Below are positions 53,585 to 61,743 of a DNA stretch of 64,000 nucleotides, piece by piece. Both the position numbers and the translations under genes were made by a program. The first letter of the stretch is position 1; each line of letters begins with the position of its first letter. The notes under the pieces are model-generated. The model did not search any database. It had not been told where the DNA came from and saw only the letters and a list, made by a program, of their open reading frames with translations. Source of the DNA: Chloroflexota bacterium. Lineage in GTDB: Bacteria; Chloroflexota; Anaerolineae; JAAYZQ01. The stretch lies in NCBI GenBank assembly GCA_018606645.1, contig JAGVRI010000001.1, forward strand, positions 200,926 through 264,925, read 5' to 3'.

Positions 53585-53617
53585 TGGAGATTTTATGGAG
53601 ATCCGATGGAGAGCATG
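53585..53617 (+). promoter_or_regulatory. Candidate operator: 11-base direct repeats (TGGAGA), site 2
   Basis: Three consecutive 11-base units: TGGAGATTTTA, TGGAGATCCGA, TGGAGAGCATG. It lies between the divergent ABC operon and the methyltransferase gene, and shares a 16-base core with 44386-44401. An 11-base direct-repeat period is typical of OmpR-family regulators. Confidence 0.55.
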
Positions 53618-53654
53618 GGAATGTTCCGACGGCAACAAGGAGAGGGCTCTCTAG

Positions 53655-53684
53655 TTGACAGACCAGGGGCAGTCCCTTTATAAT
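53655..53684 (+). promoter_or_regulatory. Promoter of the 53709 methyltransferase
   Basis: TTGACA (53655-53660), 18-base spacer, TATAAT (53679-53684). Confidence 0.75.
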
Positions 53685-53708
53685 GAAAGCGCCGGCTGGA
53701 GAAGACCG

Positions 53709-54464
53709 ATGGCGATAGAAATCACCCCCGAAGAATGGGACCGACAATTCGCTCGTCAGGCCGGCTGGACGCGGGCGACGCGGCTTCACCTCTACCGACG
53801 AGCCAACCTGTTGCGGGCCAGGCGTGTGCTGGACGTAGGCAGCGGGACCGGCGTGGTGACCGAGGAGGTAGCGGCTCGAACTAGCGGGCAGGTGATCGGC
53901 GTCGACGTCGACCCGGTCATGGTCGCCTATGCACAGAAGCGAGGCGGTCGGACAGAATACCGCCTGGGAGACGCCCACGATCTGCCTTTCCGTCAGGGTT
54001 GGTTTGACGTGACGCTCTGTCACTTTCTGCTTTTGTGGTGTCGGGAACCAGACCGCGCTGCGCAGGAGATGGTCCGTGTGACCCGGCCGGGAGGGACAAT
54101 TCTGATCTGCGCTGAACCCGACTATGGGGGACGGATCGACTACCCCGATCTGCCGCTCGGTCGCTGGCAGCAGGAGGCTCTACGCCGTGAGGGAGCTGAT
54201 CCCTGCCTGGGGCGCAAACTGCGCCACCTGTTGGCTCCACTGCCCTCCGTCCGCAGTGTGGAAGTCGGCCTCGTTCCCGGTCTGTGGGACATCCCGGTCT
54301 ACCGCGCCGAATTCGAGGCCGAATGGGCTCTCTGGGAGCGCACTCTGGCCAAATTTGTCCCTCCTCACGAACTGGTCCAGGTCAAGGCTGCAGACTGGGC
54401 GGCCGTAGAGTCGGGCGAACGTCTCGTCTTTATCCCGCTCTTTTACGCTTTGGTACGGGTGTGA
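53709..54464 (+). CDS. Class I SAM-dependent methyltransferase
   Basis: 251 residues. Motif I VLDVGSGTGVV near residue 40, acidic GVDVDP, GDAHDLPF and VTRPGGTI are the UbiE/Methyltransf_11 pattern. The C-terminal half (LGRKLRHLLAPL) is not informative about the substrate. GGAGAAG precedes the ATG at 53709. It is followed 32 bases later by a PrsW-type protease gene, probably on the same transcript. Confidence 0.87.
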   Translation: MAIEITPEEWDRQFARQAGWTRATRLHLYRRANLLRARRVLDVGSGTGVVTEEVAARTSGQVIGVDVDPVMVAYAQKRGGRTEYRLGDAHDLPFRQGWFDVTLCHFLLLWCREPDRAAQEMVRVTRPGGTILICAEPDYGGRIDYPDLPLGRWQQEALRREGADPCLGRKLRHLLAPLPSVRSVEVGLVPGLWDIPVYRAEFEAEWALWERTLAKFVPPHELVQVKAADWAAVESGERLVFIPLFYALVRV

Positions 54465-54496
54465 ACTGAATCTAGCATTCAAGGAGCCGGCGAGAC

Positions 54497-55525
54497 ATGG
54501 ACATTCTACTGGTGGCGATCCTGGGAGCCCTGATCCCGACCTGTGCCTATACGCTGTTCGTTTGGTGGCTCGACCGCTATGAGAAGGAGCCCCTTCGGCT
54601 GTTAGCCTTGTCTTTTTTCTGGGGCGCAGTCCCGGCAGCGCTCCTTTCCGTCTTGCTGGAGCTGCTCTTCGACGTCCCGATCTATGTCTTGGGAGGAGAA
54701 GGGATCGTCTCAAACCTGATCAGTTACAGCTTCAGTGCGCCAGTCATTGAAGAAAGTGCCAAGGCCATTGCCCTGGTCAGCCTGTGGTGGCTTGCGCGGC
54801 GTGAGTTCGATGATGTGTTGGATGGGATTATTTATGGGGCCATGATCGGTCTCGGCTTTGCCTTCAGCGAAAATCTGTTTGCCTATTTCCTTCCGATCCT
54901 GAGCCAGGAAGGATGGGGGGCCGGGCTGATCAATATTCTGCTACGGGCGGTCATCTTTGGGCTGAACCATGCCCTCTGGACCGGGACGATCGGGGCCACG
55001 CTCGGCTATGCCCGACTGGCCCATGCCCCGGAAGAGCGGATGATCGTGTCCGTGGCAGGATGGGCCCTGGCCATCTTGCTCCACGGCGCTCACAATGCCG
55101 GTGCGACGTTGGCGGAATACACCTCGGGTCTTTCTCTGGGGTTCAGCCTGGTCGTAGACTGGGGCGGAGTGTTTGTGTTGTTAGCGGTTGCCTACCTCGC
55201 TTTGCGCAGGGAGAGCCGTTGGATCGAGCGAGGGCTGGCGGAAGAAGTCCGTCGGGGCGACCTGACCGTTCAGGAATTCCAGATCTTGCGGTCCGTGGGG
55301 AAGCGGCTGCAAACGCAATGGCGGGCCCGCCGGCGAGGGGGGCGTTCAGCCCATCGTGCCCTGGGGCGTTATTATCAGTGCGCCACCGAGTTGGCCTTCA
55401 AGAAGCAGCATCTCCGATCTCTGGGCGATGAAGGGGGGAATCTGAACGAGGTACAGCGGTTACGAGAACAACTGGCAATCCATCGGGCTTTGGTCCGGCC
55501 ATGGCTATGGACCTCTGAGTCATAA
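54497..55525 (+). CDS. PrsW-family intramembrane metalloprotease
   Basis: 342 residues with about eight membrane helices and the family motifs EESAK (near residue 86), FSENLFAYF (near 123), and histidines in GLNHALWT and LLHGAHNAG. The last 100 residues are soluble and basic. Relatives cut anti-sigma factors within the membrane to release sigma factors; no anti-sigma gene is next to this one. The C-terminal soluble part is longer than in Bacillus PrsW. Confidence 0.9.
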   Translation: MDILLVAILGALIPTCAYTLFVWWLDRYEKEPLRLLALSFFWGAVPAALLSVLLELLFDVPIYVLGGEGIVSNLISYSFSAPVIEESAKAIALVSLWWLARREFDDVLDGIIYGAMIGLGFAFSENLFAYFLPILSQEGWGAGLINILLRAVIFGLNHALWTGTIGATLGYARLAHAPEERMIVSVAGWALAILLHGAHNAGATLAEYTSGLSLGFSLVVDWGGVFVLLAVAYLALRRESRWIERGLAEEVRRGDLTVQEFQILRSVGKRLQTQWRARRRGGRSAHRALGRYYQCATELAFKKQHLRSLGDEGGNLNEVQRLREQLAIHRALVRPWLWTSES

Positions 55526-55602
55526 GACTCCTTTCGATACCCTGTGAATCCAATTCCCGATCGCCATCGGTGAGGCGTTTCACCGAGTCGAGTGGTTTTC
55601 GT

Positions 55603-55631
55603 TTGACTTTCATGGTGGTTTCTGTTACAAT
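55603..55631 (+). promoter_or_regulatory. Promoter of the tandem receiver genes
   Basis: TTGACT (55603-55608), 17-base spacer, TACAAT (55626-55631). Confidence 0.65.
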
Positions 55632-55662
55632 CATGGGCGCAATGCCTGGTTCTGAGTGGTGC

Positions 55663-56121
55663 ATGAGCGAGAAAGACGCTATCGGCGAGGAAATCAAGAC
55701 CGGACCCCGCATCCTGTGCATCGAAGATGAACCCGGTATGCGTGATTTGCTCCGACTGATCCTGGAGTCAGCCGGATATGTGTTTCTGGAAGCCCAGGAA
55801 GGCAGCGAAGGGTTGGAAAAAATGAAAAGTGAGCAGCCCGATCTGGTGCTTCTGGACCTGATGTTGCCGACCATGGATGGGGCTGAAGTGCTTCTGCAAA
55901 AGGGCAAGGACCCGGCGATCCGTCACATTCCCGTCATCGCCGTGACCGCTCTGGCCTCCCCGTTTGATCAGCTCATGTGGAAAAAACACACCGAGATCAA
56001 GGAGTACGTGACCAAGCCATTCATGCGCAAAGATCTGCTGAGCACCATTGAACGTGTGCTGGCTGAAACGGCAAGACACTCGCAGACCGGCGTCGGGCAG
56101 GGTCGGGAAGAGACGGCATGA
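55663..56121 (+). CDS. Single-domain response regulator 1
   Basis: 152 residues: a receiver domain with ILCIEDEPGM (acidic pair), phospho-Asp in LLDLMLPTMDG, Thr in AVTALAS and Lys in VTKPF. No output domain. Receivers like this act as phosphate shuttles or bind partner kinases or diguanylate cyclases. ATG at 55663; an in-frame ATG at 55642 is an alternative. Its stop overlaps the start of the next receiver by four bases. Confidence 0.9.
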   Translation: MSEKDAIGEEIKTGPRILCIEDEPGMRDLLRLILESAGYVFLEAQEGSEGLEKMKSEQPDLVLLDLMLPTMDGAEVLLQKGKDPAIRHIPVIAVTALASPFDQLMWKKHTEIKEYVTKPFMRKDLLSTIERVLAETARHSQTGVGQGREETA

Positions 56122-56573
56122 AAGCCAAGATTCTGTGCATTGAAGATGACATTGACATGATCAACTATATCCGGCTGATCCTGGGCAAGGCCGGGTACGA
56201 GGTGATTGGGGCAGAGGGCGGGGCGGAGGGCCTGGAAGCCATGCGGCGCGAACAACCCGATCTGATCCTCCTGGACCTCATGATGCCGGGCATGGATGGT
56301 GCTGAAGTCCTGCTGCGCAAGAAGGAGGACCAGACGATTCGGGACATTCCGGTGATTGCCCTCACGGCATTGGACTCGCCTTTTGACCAGATCATGTGGT
56401 TGGCTCGCACCGACCTCCAGGATTTCATCGTGAAATCGAAGCTGCCCCGACGGGAGTTGATCGCCCGGATCGAACGAGTTCTTCACTCCCGATCCTCGGA
56501 GGTCGATCGAGAAAGACCCCCTCTCCAGGCCGGCGGTGGAGGGGCCATTGGACAAGACTCGGTCTCACGGTGA
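56118..56573 (+). CDS. Single-domain response regulator 2
   Basis: 151 residues, paralogous to the preceding gene: ILCIEDDIDM, LLDLMMPGMDGAEVLL and Lys in VKSKLPRR. The YVTKPF of copy 1 is FIVKSK here, so the Lys-Pro pair after beta-5 is changed. C-terminal 25 residues are disordered. A tandem duplication without output domains; cognate kinase not in the vicinity. Confidence 0.88.
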   Translation: MKAKILCIEDDIDMINYIRLILGKAGYEVIGAEGGAEGLEAMRREQPDLILLDLMMPGMDGAEVLLRKKEDQTIRDIPVIALTALDSPFDQIMWLARTDLQDFIVKSKLPRRELIARIERVLHSRSSEVDRERPPLQAGGGGAIGQDSVSR

Positions 56574-56597
56574 GGCGTCCAGGAGGGAGGCTACACC

Positions 56598-57173
56598 ATG
56601 GAATTTCTGCCCAGGTGGCTCAATCCGTTTGATGTGTTGATCGTCTTTGCCCTGCTCGTGGGCACGACGATGGGGTTGATCCGGGGTCTGCTGCGCATGT
56701 CATTGGGCGTGCTGGTCGTCTATGTCGCTGCCATCCTGGCCATGAATTTCTACATCCCGCTTGGCCGCTGGCTTCGCTATCTCACCGGGAACCGAGCTTC
56801 TGTGACGGTGGGGGAGGCCATCGCCTTTCTCTTGATCCTGGCTGTGGTCGCGATCGTCCTCCATTTCTTGCTCAGGCGTACGTTCAGAGATACGGAGTGG
56901 CCGGGGATCCGACAGATCGACCAACTGGGGGGGATGGTGATTGGCTTTGTCCTGACGACCCTGTGGATCGGCCTGACCTTAGTGGGCATTGCCTTTGTCC
57001 TGCGTACCCCAGGAGTTGGCAGCGATGCGTTCCGCCAGAACGTCGTGTTTTATTTTCAACGCTCGGCCTTGATCCCGATCTTCTATCGCTTCTTGCCCAC
57101 CGCCTTCGCCACTTTGAAACCTTGGATCCCCAGAGGGCAGCTTCCCGAAATCCTGACTTTCCGATTGTTCTAA
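56598..57173 (+). CDS. CvpA-family membrane protein
   Basis: 191 residues with four hydrophobic segments (about 12-30, 34-55, 76-95, 112-140). The N-terminal LNPFDVLIVFALLVGTTMG and G-x-IRG pattern fits the CvpA/colicin V production family, whose biochemical role is unclear. GGAGG precedes the ATG at 56598. The gene ends 67 bases before the carbamoyltransferase gene. Confidence 0.8.
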   Translation: MEFLPRWLNPFDVLIVFALLVGTTMGLIRGLLRMSLGVLVVYVAAILAMNFYIPLGRWLRYLTGNRASVTVGEAIAFLLILAVVAIVLHFLLRRTFRDTEWPGIRQIDQLGGMVIGFVLTTLWIGLTLVGIAFVLRTPGVGSDAFRQNVVFYFQRSALIPIFYRFLPTAFATLKPWIPRGQLPEILTFRLF

Positions 57174-57240
57174 AGAGCCACCTGCAATCAAGCAGGTTCA
57201 CAACTTTTCAAGCACAGAAATTCACTATCAGGGAGGGAAC

Positions 57241-58275
57241 ATGGACCTGTTCGGCAAAGACCTGATCTGCACCCAGGAATGGAGCCGCGAAGAACTGATG
57301 GCCGTCCTGGACCTGGCGGCCAAGATGAAGCGCGACCGGTTCAGCGATCGCTATGCCCATCTACTCAAAAACAAGACCTTCTTCATGTTTTTCTACAACC
57401 CCTCGGTGCGTACCCGACAGTCGTTCGAGTGCGCTGCGACCGAACTGGGGGGACACGCCCAGTTCCTGGAACCCAAGGCGATGCGGCTGAAAACGGCCAC
57501 GACGGCGGGCGAAACGATCGAAGATGCGGCCCAGGTGATGAGCCGCTATGCGGCGGGCTTGGGCATCCGCATTCTGGAAGACAAGGTGCCGTATTATGGG
57601 GCCGGTGACGAACTGATCCGCGAGTATGCATATTGGTGCAGCATCCCGGTGATCAGCATGGCCCACGACAAGTTTCACCCCTGCCAGGGCCTGGCCGACC
57701 TGATGGGCTGGGCGGAATGGTTTGGTAAAGGGCCAGGCTATCCCATTGACCCATCTGTCCTGGAAGGGAAGAAACTGCTGGTCACCTGGGGCCACGGTGC
57801 GCTGGCCCGTTCCTGGTGCAGTGTGCAGGAGGCGCTCCTGATTGGCAGCCGCTTTGGTATGGATGTGGTCCTCGCGCATCCTGAGGGCTATACGCTAGAC
57901 CCCCAGGTCATCGAATGGACGCGCCAGAACTGTGCGGCGAACGGCCGAACTTTTGAGGAAACCACCGAGGTGCGGAAGGGCTATGAAGGGGCCCATGTCG
58001 TCTATTCCCGCCACTGGATGAGTCCCCAGGCCTACCAGGACGGCGAGTTCTTGAAACAACAAGAGATCGAAAAGGCGCTTCAGTATCCGGAATGGATCTG
58101 CGATGCGGACAAGATGGCCCTGACCGATAACGCCATCTTTACCCACCCCATGCCCATTGACCGGGGACACGAGGTGACGGATGAAGTGGCCAGTGGGCCG
58201 CGCTCCTGCATTTATGACGTCGCCGAAAACCGGCTGCACGTCCAGAAGGCGATCATGGCTCTCACTATGGCTTGA
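57241..58275 (+). CDS. Aspartate/ornithine carbamoyltransferase-family enzyme, substrate uncertain
   Basis: 344 residues. The carbamoyl-phosphate motif is PSVRTRQSFE near residue 55 (usually S-T-R-T-R-x-S-F-E) and HPCQGLADL near 144 is standard. In the second-substrate loop, where ornithine enzymes have HCLP, this protein reads THPMP followed by DRGHEVTDEV: the HPxP form recalls aspartate enzymes, while the tail recalls ornithine enzymes. It therefore probably carbamoylates an amino acid or amine other than plain ornithine. GGAGG precedes the ATG. No arg or pyr genes adjoin it. Confidence 0.85.
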   Translation: MDLFGKDLICTQEWSREELMAVLDLAAKMKRDRFSDRYAHLLKNKTFFMFFYNPSVRTRQSFECAATELGGHAQFLEPKAMRLKTATTAGETIEDAAQVMSRYAAGLGIRILEDKVPYYGAGDELIREYAYWCSIPVISMAHDKFHPCQGLADLMGWAEWFGKGPGYPIDPSVLEGKKLLVTWGHGALARSWCSVQEALLIGSRFGMDVVLAHPEGYTLDPQVIEWTRQNCAANGRTFEETTEVRKGYEGAHVVYSRHWMSPQAYQDGEFLKQQEIEKALQYPEWICDADKMALTDNAIFTHPMPIDRGHEVTDEVASGPRSCIYDVAENRLHVQKAIMALTMA

Positions 58276-58587
58276 GAGGGAATCTCCACAGGGATATAGG
58301 GGCGCCCAACATACAACGAGGAGGCCATCTGTCCGATGATCGATGGCCTCCTCCCACTGTCTGACAATCGATGAATAAACCAGAATCCAGTCCAAAGAAA
58401 AACCCCCGAACTGTGCCGGGGGGGTGGAGAGAAACGGGATTTCCCATCAGGGAAGTCAGCCTGGCATGGATCGTCTACCGAGAATGAATACTGCCCAGGA
58501 CGTTGGACCAGGCCCAAGCCGACGCAGTTCCATCCTGTTGGCTATAGCCCTCAAACCCCGAGAAATGCCTGCTTTTGTTCTAAAGGG
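58276..58587. other. Intergenic region between convergent genes
   Basis: No gene is visible. A 12-bp perfect hairpin GAGGAGGCCATC/GATGGCCTCCTC lies at 58318-58353; it lacks a T run and probably ends the carbamoyltransferase transcript weakly. A proper terminator for the opposite strand lies at 58394-58422. Confidence 0.6.
58394..58422 (-). terminator. Intrinsic terminator of rpsU-infA
   Basis: On the minus strand CCCCCG, loop GCACAGTT, CGGGGG, followed by TTTTTCTTT. Confidence 0.85.
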
Positions 58588-58845
58588 CTACGGCTCTTCA
58601 GGCTGGCCTGCGCCGGCGCGCTTCTTGAACCGGTAGGTAATTCTCCCTCTGGTCAGATCGTAAGGGGAAAGCTCCACCGCAACCCGATCCCCCAACAGCA
58701 CCCGGATATAATACCGCCGCATCTTTCCCGAAAGATAGGCCAGTACCTCATGGCCGCTGTCCAATCTGACCTTGAACTGGGTGCCCGGGAGACAATCCAC
58801 TACCGTTCCTTCTAATTCCAGTTTCTCTTCAGTTTCCTTGGCCAA
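58588..58845 (-). CDS. infA: Translation initiation factor IF-1
   Basis: 85 residues, one OB fold: [36 protein letters not shown] and the hallmark [13 protein letters not shown]. It binds the ribosomal A site during initiation. A short C-terminal extension ([10 protein letters not shown]) exceeds the usual 72 residues. It follows rpsU by 21 bases. Confidence 0.96.
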   Translation of the reverse strand: MAKETEEKLELEGTVVDCLPGTQFKVRLDSGHEVLAYLSGKMRRYYIRVLLGDRVAVELSPYDLTRGRITYRFKKRAGAGQPEEP

Positions 58846-58866
58846 ACGATCCTCCTCTCGCCATGC

Positions 58867-59082
58867 TTAGGACAGGTCTTTCTGCCGCGCTTCTCGCTGA
58901 CGCTGCCGGCGCCGGGCGCGACGGATGGCCCGCTGGCGCTCAATCCGGCGTTTCTCACTAGGCGAAATATACCACCGTTTGCGTCGCACCTCGCTCAGAA
59001 TCCGCTCCTGCATCACCGACTTGCGGAACCGTTTGAGCAAATTCTCCTGAGATTCGCCTTCCCGCAACACTACGGTCGTCAA
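58867..59082 (-). CDS. rpsU: Small-subunit ribosomal protein S21
   Basis: 71 residues, very rich in Arg at the C-terminus: TTVVLREGESQENLLKRFRK then SEKRRIERQRAIRRARRR. I use the TTG at 59080-59082, eight bases after GGAGG and matching the family N-terminus. Longer in-frame starts run into the leader. Expression depends on passing an intrinsic terminator 46 bases upstream (59128-59174). Confidence 0.92.
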   Translation of the reverse strand: MTTVVLREGESQENLLKRFRKSVMQERILSEVRRKRWYISPSEKRRIERQRAIRRARRRQRQREARQKDLS

Positions 59083-59127
59083 TACCTTCACCTCCTTCCT
59101 AGACGATGACTCATCATACGCCGGGCG

Positions 59128-59174
59128 CAAAAAACCCGGCTGATGTACCTACACCTTGGACAGCAGCCGGGTTT
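59128..59174 (-). terminator. Intrinsic terminator in the rpsU leader
   Basis: Minus strand: AAACCCGGCTG, 21-base loop, CAGCCGGGTTT and a run of six T. Positioned between the promoter at 59379-59407 and rpsU. Confidence 0.85.
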
Positions 59175-59372
59175 GAACAGTTCTTGTGGTTGACCGGATT
59201 CTCCCTGGTCTCACAGTCCCAACCCCTCGGCCCTATCATTGCCAGAAAAGAGATGGCATTCCGCAGGCCCCCGCACATTCTACATGGCGTCTTCTCTCCC
59301 CAACAAAGGCGGATTCCCCAACCTTTGTTGATTGTGCCGGCGTGTTCTGCTGCCTATCCAAGTGCAGACGTA
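59128..59372 (-). ncRNA. Candidate structured leader or small RNA upstream of rpsU-infA
   Basis: About 245 bases between a near-consensus promoter and a terminator, without a plausible gene. Its 5' segment (59349-59367) is complementary over about 18 pairs to 59149-59167, which includes the loop and part of the left arm of the terminator. This could be a closing stem, as in 6S-type RNAs, or an antiterminator. Another perfect 9-bp hairpin is CAACAAAGG/CCTTTGTTG, internal to the RNA. No known riboswitch signature was recognised. Confidence 0.5.
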
Positions 59373-59378
59373 TAGTCA

Positions 59379-59407
59379 ATTATACCAGAATCGTGACAGA
59401 AGGTCAA
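59379..59407 (-). promoter_or_regulatory. Promoter of the rpsU leader/small RNA
   Basis: Minus strand: TTGACC (59402-59407), 17-base spacer, TATAAT (59379-59384) with TGG ahead. The -35 overlaps the stop codon of the EF-G2-type gene. Confidence 0.8.
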
Positions 59408-61515
59408 AGTTCAGCGCCGCTCTTGGCGAACACGCCGTTCCTCTGGCCCTTTTCTCGTTCCTTGACGATTTCGAGAGGAACCGGGGCATAGTGGTCAAAC
59501 TCCATGACAAAGGTCCCTCGACCCTGGGTGCGGGAGCGGAGCGCCGTGGCGTAGCCGAACATGGAAGCCAGCGGCGCGTGGGCCTGGATCGACTGGCCAT
59601 TGCCGTTGCGGCTTTCAATGCCGGTGATGCTCGCCGCCCGAGCGCTCAGATCGCCGAGAACATCGCCGGTATAGGGGTCGGGTGTGACAACCTCGATGCG
59701 CATGATCGGTTCCAACAGGATCGGCCCGGCTCCAGCCACCGCTTTACGTAAGGCCATGGAGGCAGCCGTGTGAAACGCCCGTTCCGACGAATCGACCTCG
59801 TGGGCTTTGCCGTCCAGTAGCGTGACCTTCAGATCCACGATCGGTTGCTCGGCCAGCACCCCCCGGCTCACGCCCTCGCGCACCCCCGCCTCAATGGCCG
59901 GGATAAACTCGCGAGGCACTGCCCCTCCCACGATCTTGTTCTCAAAGACCAAGCCCGCGCCGCGCGGGAGCGGTTCCACTTCCAGAACGACGACGGCGAA
60001 CTGGCCGCGCCCGCCGGTCTGCTTCACCAACCGACCCTCCGCCCGGGCCGACCGGGTGATGGTCTCATAGTACGCAACCCGCGGGCGACCCGTGCGAGTG
60101 ATGACTCCAAATTCACGGCGCAGACGGTCCAGGATCACGTCCAGATGGAGTCCTCCCATCCCAGCCAATACGGTCTGCCCCAACCGTTCATCCTGCCGCA
60201 CCTGGAAAGTAGGGTCTTCATCCATCAGCCGCTGCAAGGCCAAGGCCAGTTTGTCCTGATCGGCCTTGGTGTGCGGTTCGATCGCCAGTTCCAGGACCGG
60301 CGCCGGGAAGCTGATCCGTTCCAGCATGACCGGCCTCCCCTCAGCAGAGAGCGTCTCGCCGGTGGTCGTAGCCTTGAGGCCTAATATGGCGCCGATATCA
60401 CCGGCGGAGACCTCGTCCACCTCCTCGCGACGATCGGCATGCATCCGCACCAGCCGTCCGATCCGTTCCCGCTGGCCGCTGCTCGTGTTGAGGAGCACCC
60501 CTCCTTTACGCACGGCTCCCGAGTACACCCGAAAGTATGTCAATCGGCCCATATAAGGATCGGTGGAGACTTTGAAGGCCAGCGCCACCGTCGGTTCCTC
60601 CGGATCGGCCTGGCAAGCGACGGACTGACCGGTCACCGGGTCGGTGCCGATCACCGGTGGAATATCCAATGGCGAGGGCAAATAGTCGACCACTGCATCC
60701 AGCAGCAACTGGACTCCTTTATTGCGCAGCGCGGAGCCGCATAACACCGGCACCGCCTCTCCGGCCACCGTGGCGCGGCGCAGCGCAGCGCGAAGCATGG
60801 GCGGGGTGATCTCCTCACCCTCCAGGTATCGGACTGCCAGCTCATCGTCCAACTCGGCCAGTTTCTCGATCATCTCCTCGCGACGGCGCGCGACGACCGA
60901 TTGCAATTCTGGGGGCACGTCGCCCACCATCGGACGGGTGTGGTCCCGGTCACAATAGAGGATCGATTGTGCTTCGATGAGATCGACCACCCCACAGAAG
61001 CTGCTTTCCGCGCCGATGGGCACCTGGATGGCCACCGGATTGGCGTTCAGTCGTTTGGCGATGCTCCCGATCGTTCGCCAGTAGTCGGCCCCTGGCCGGT
61101 CCATCTTGTTGACAAAGCAGATGCGCGGCACACCGTATCGATCCGCCTGGCGCCAGACCGTTTCCGACTGAGGTTCTACCCCGGCCACCCCATCGAACAC
61201 CACCACTCCTCCATCGAGAACGCGCAGGCTCCGCTGGACCTCGGCGGTAAAGTCAATGTGACCGGGCGTGTCGATGAGATTCACCTGGTGTCCACGCCAG
61301 GTGCAGGTAATCGCCGCCGACTGGATGGTAATCCCTCGTTCCCGTTCTTGCGGCATAAAGTCGGTGACGGTTGTCCCCTCATCCACATTGCCCAGGCGGT
61401 GGGTCAGACCGGTGTAATACAGAATCCGCTCCGTCACCGTCGTCTTGCCGGCGTCAATGTGAGCGATAATGCCGATATTGCGAATGGTATCCAATTTATT
61501 ATCAGTTATCTTCAT
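59404..61515 (-). CDS. EF-G2-type translational GTPase
   Basis: 703 residues with the full EF-G layout: G1 [10 protein letters not shown]2 region with RERGIT, G3 DTPGH, G4 NKMD, then domains II-V ending HYAPVP. The switch region reads [17 protein letters not shown], closer to EF-G2/mitochondrial EF-G2-like and ribosome-protection proteins than to the housekeeping form (usually W-M-x-Q-E-x-E-R-G-I-T-I-T-S-A). It may thus function in recycling or stress rather than routine translocation; this is inference. GAGGG precedes the ATG. Upstream lies a promoter, leader and terminator. Confidence 0.88.
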   Translation of the reverse strand: MKITDNKLDTIRNIGIIAHIDAGKTTVTERILYYTGLTHRLGNVDEGTTVTDFMPQERERGITIQSAAITCTWRGHQVNLIDTPGHIDFTAEVQRSLRVLDGGVVVFDGVAGVEPQSETVWRQADRYGVPRICFVNKMDRPGADYWRTIGSIAKRLNANPVAIQVPIGAESSFCGVVDLIEAQSILYCDRDHTRPMVGDVPPELQSVVARRREEMIEKLAELDDELAVRYLEGEEITPPMLRAALRRATVAGEAVPVLCGSALRNKGVQLLLDAVVDYLPSPLDIPPVIGTDPVTGQSVACQADPEEPTVALAFKVSTDPYMGRLTYFRVYSGAVRKGGVLLNTSSGQRERIGRLVRMHADRREEVDEVSAGDIGAILGLKATTTGETLSAEGRPVMLERISFPAPVLELAIEPHTKADQDKLALALQRLMDEDPTFQVRQDERLGQTVLAGMGGLHLDVILDRLRREFGVITRTGRPRVAYYETITRSARAEGRLVKQTGGRGQFAVVVLEVEPLPRGAGLVFENKIVGGAVPREFIPAIEAGVREGVSRGVLAEQPIVDLKVTLLDGKAHEVDSSERAFHTAASMALRKAVAGAGPILLEPIMRIEVVTPDPYTGDVLGDLSARAASITGIESRNGNGQSIQAHAPLASMFGYATALRSRTQGRGTFVMEFDHYAPVPLEIVKEREKGQRNGVFAKSGAEL

Positions 61516-61587
61516 AGTTCAACCCTCTGTGCATCGCCCACGGTTGAGCCGTGGATGACGCCAGGAAACTCCAGGTGATACGCGCAC

Positions 61588-61633
61588 AAAAAGAGGCGCC
61601 TCATCTATCCGGCTCGATGAGGCCGCCTCCTTT
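61588..61633 (-). terminator. Intrinsic terminator in the EF-G2 leader
   Basis: Minus strand: AAAGGAGGCGGCCTCATC, 10-base loop, GATGAGGCGCCTCTTT with a T-rich tail; small mismatches in the stem. It lies between a promoter and the EF-G2 gene and could also end the DUF711 transcript. Confidence 0.8.
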
Positions 61634-61679
61634 GGCACTTCATCATGCACAACACACGCCAGGTCCTGCCACCTAGCGT
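61588..61679 (-). promoter_or_regulatory. Candidate attenuator leader of the EF-G2 gene with a tiny ORF
   Basis: After the promoter the transcript can form a 10-bp stem (CACGCTAGGT/ACCTGGCGTG). A 13-codon ORF (61605-61646, MMKCQRRRPHRAG) then runs into the left arm of the terminator. Its ribosome-binding site is poor. No promoter is seen between the terminator and the gene, so read-through would be needed. Confidence 0.4.
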
Positions 61680-61685
61680 GATGAG

Positions 61686-61714
61686 ATTTTACCACAGATA
61701 TAGATGAACGACAA
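61686..61714 (-). promoter_or_regulatory. Promoter upstream of the EF-G2 leader
   Basis: Minus strand: TTGTCG (61709-61714), 17-base spacer, TAAAAT (61686-61691) with TGG ahead (extended -10). Confidence 0.55.
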
Positions 61715-61743
61715 ATCACGGCATCCCGGTGGTGGAACCGGGT

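Noticed and set aside
44386..53612. 16-base direct repeats as attachment sites of a mobile ABC-transporter cassette.
   Set aside because: They are part of 11-base-period arrays in promoter regions, which fits operators better, and no recombinase is nearby.
59128..59372. T-box, cobalamin or SAM riboswitch before rpsU.
   Set aside because: I could not find the T-box GGTGG segment, the B12 box or a SAM-type core; only generic structure can be supported.
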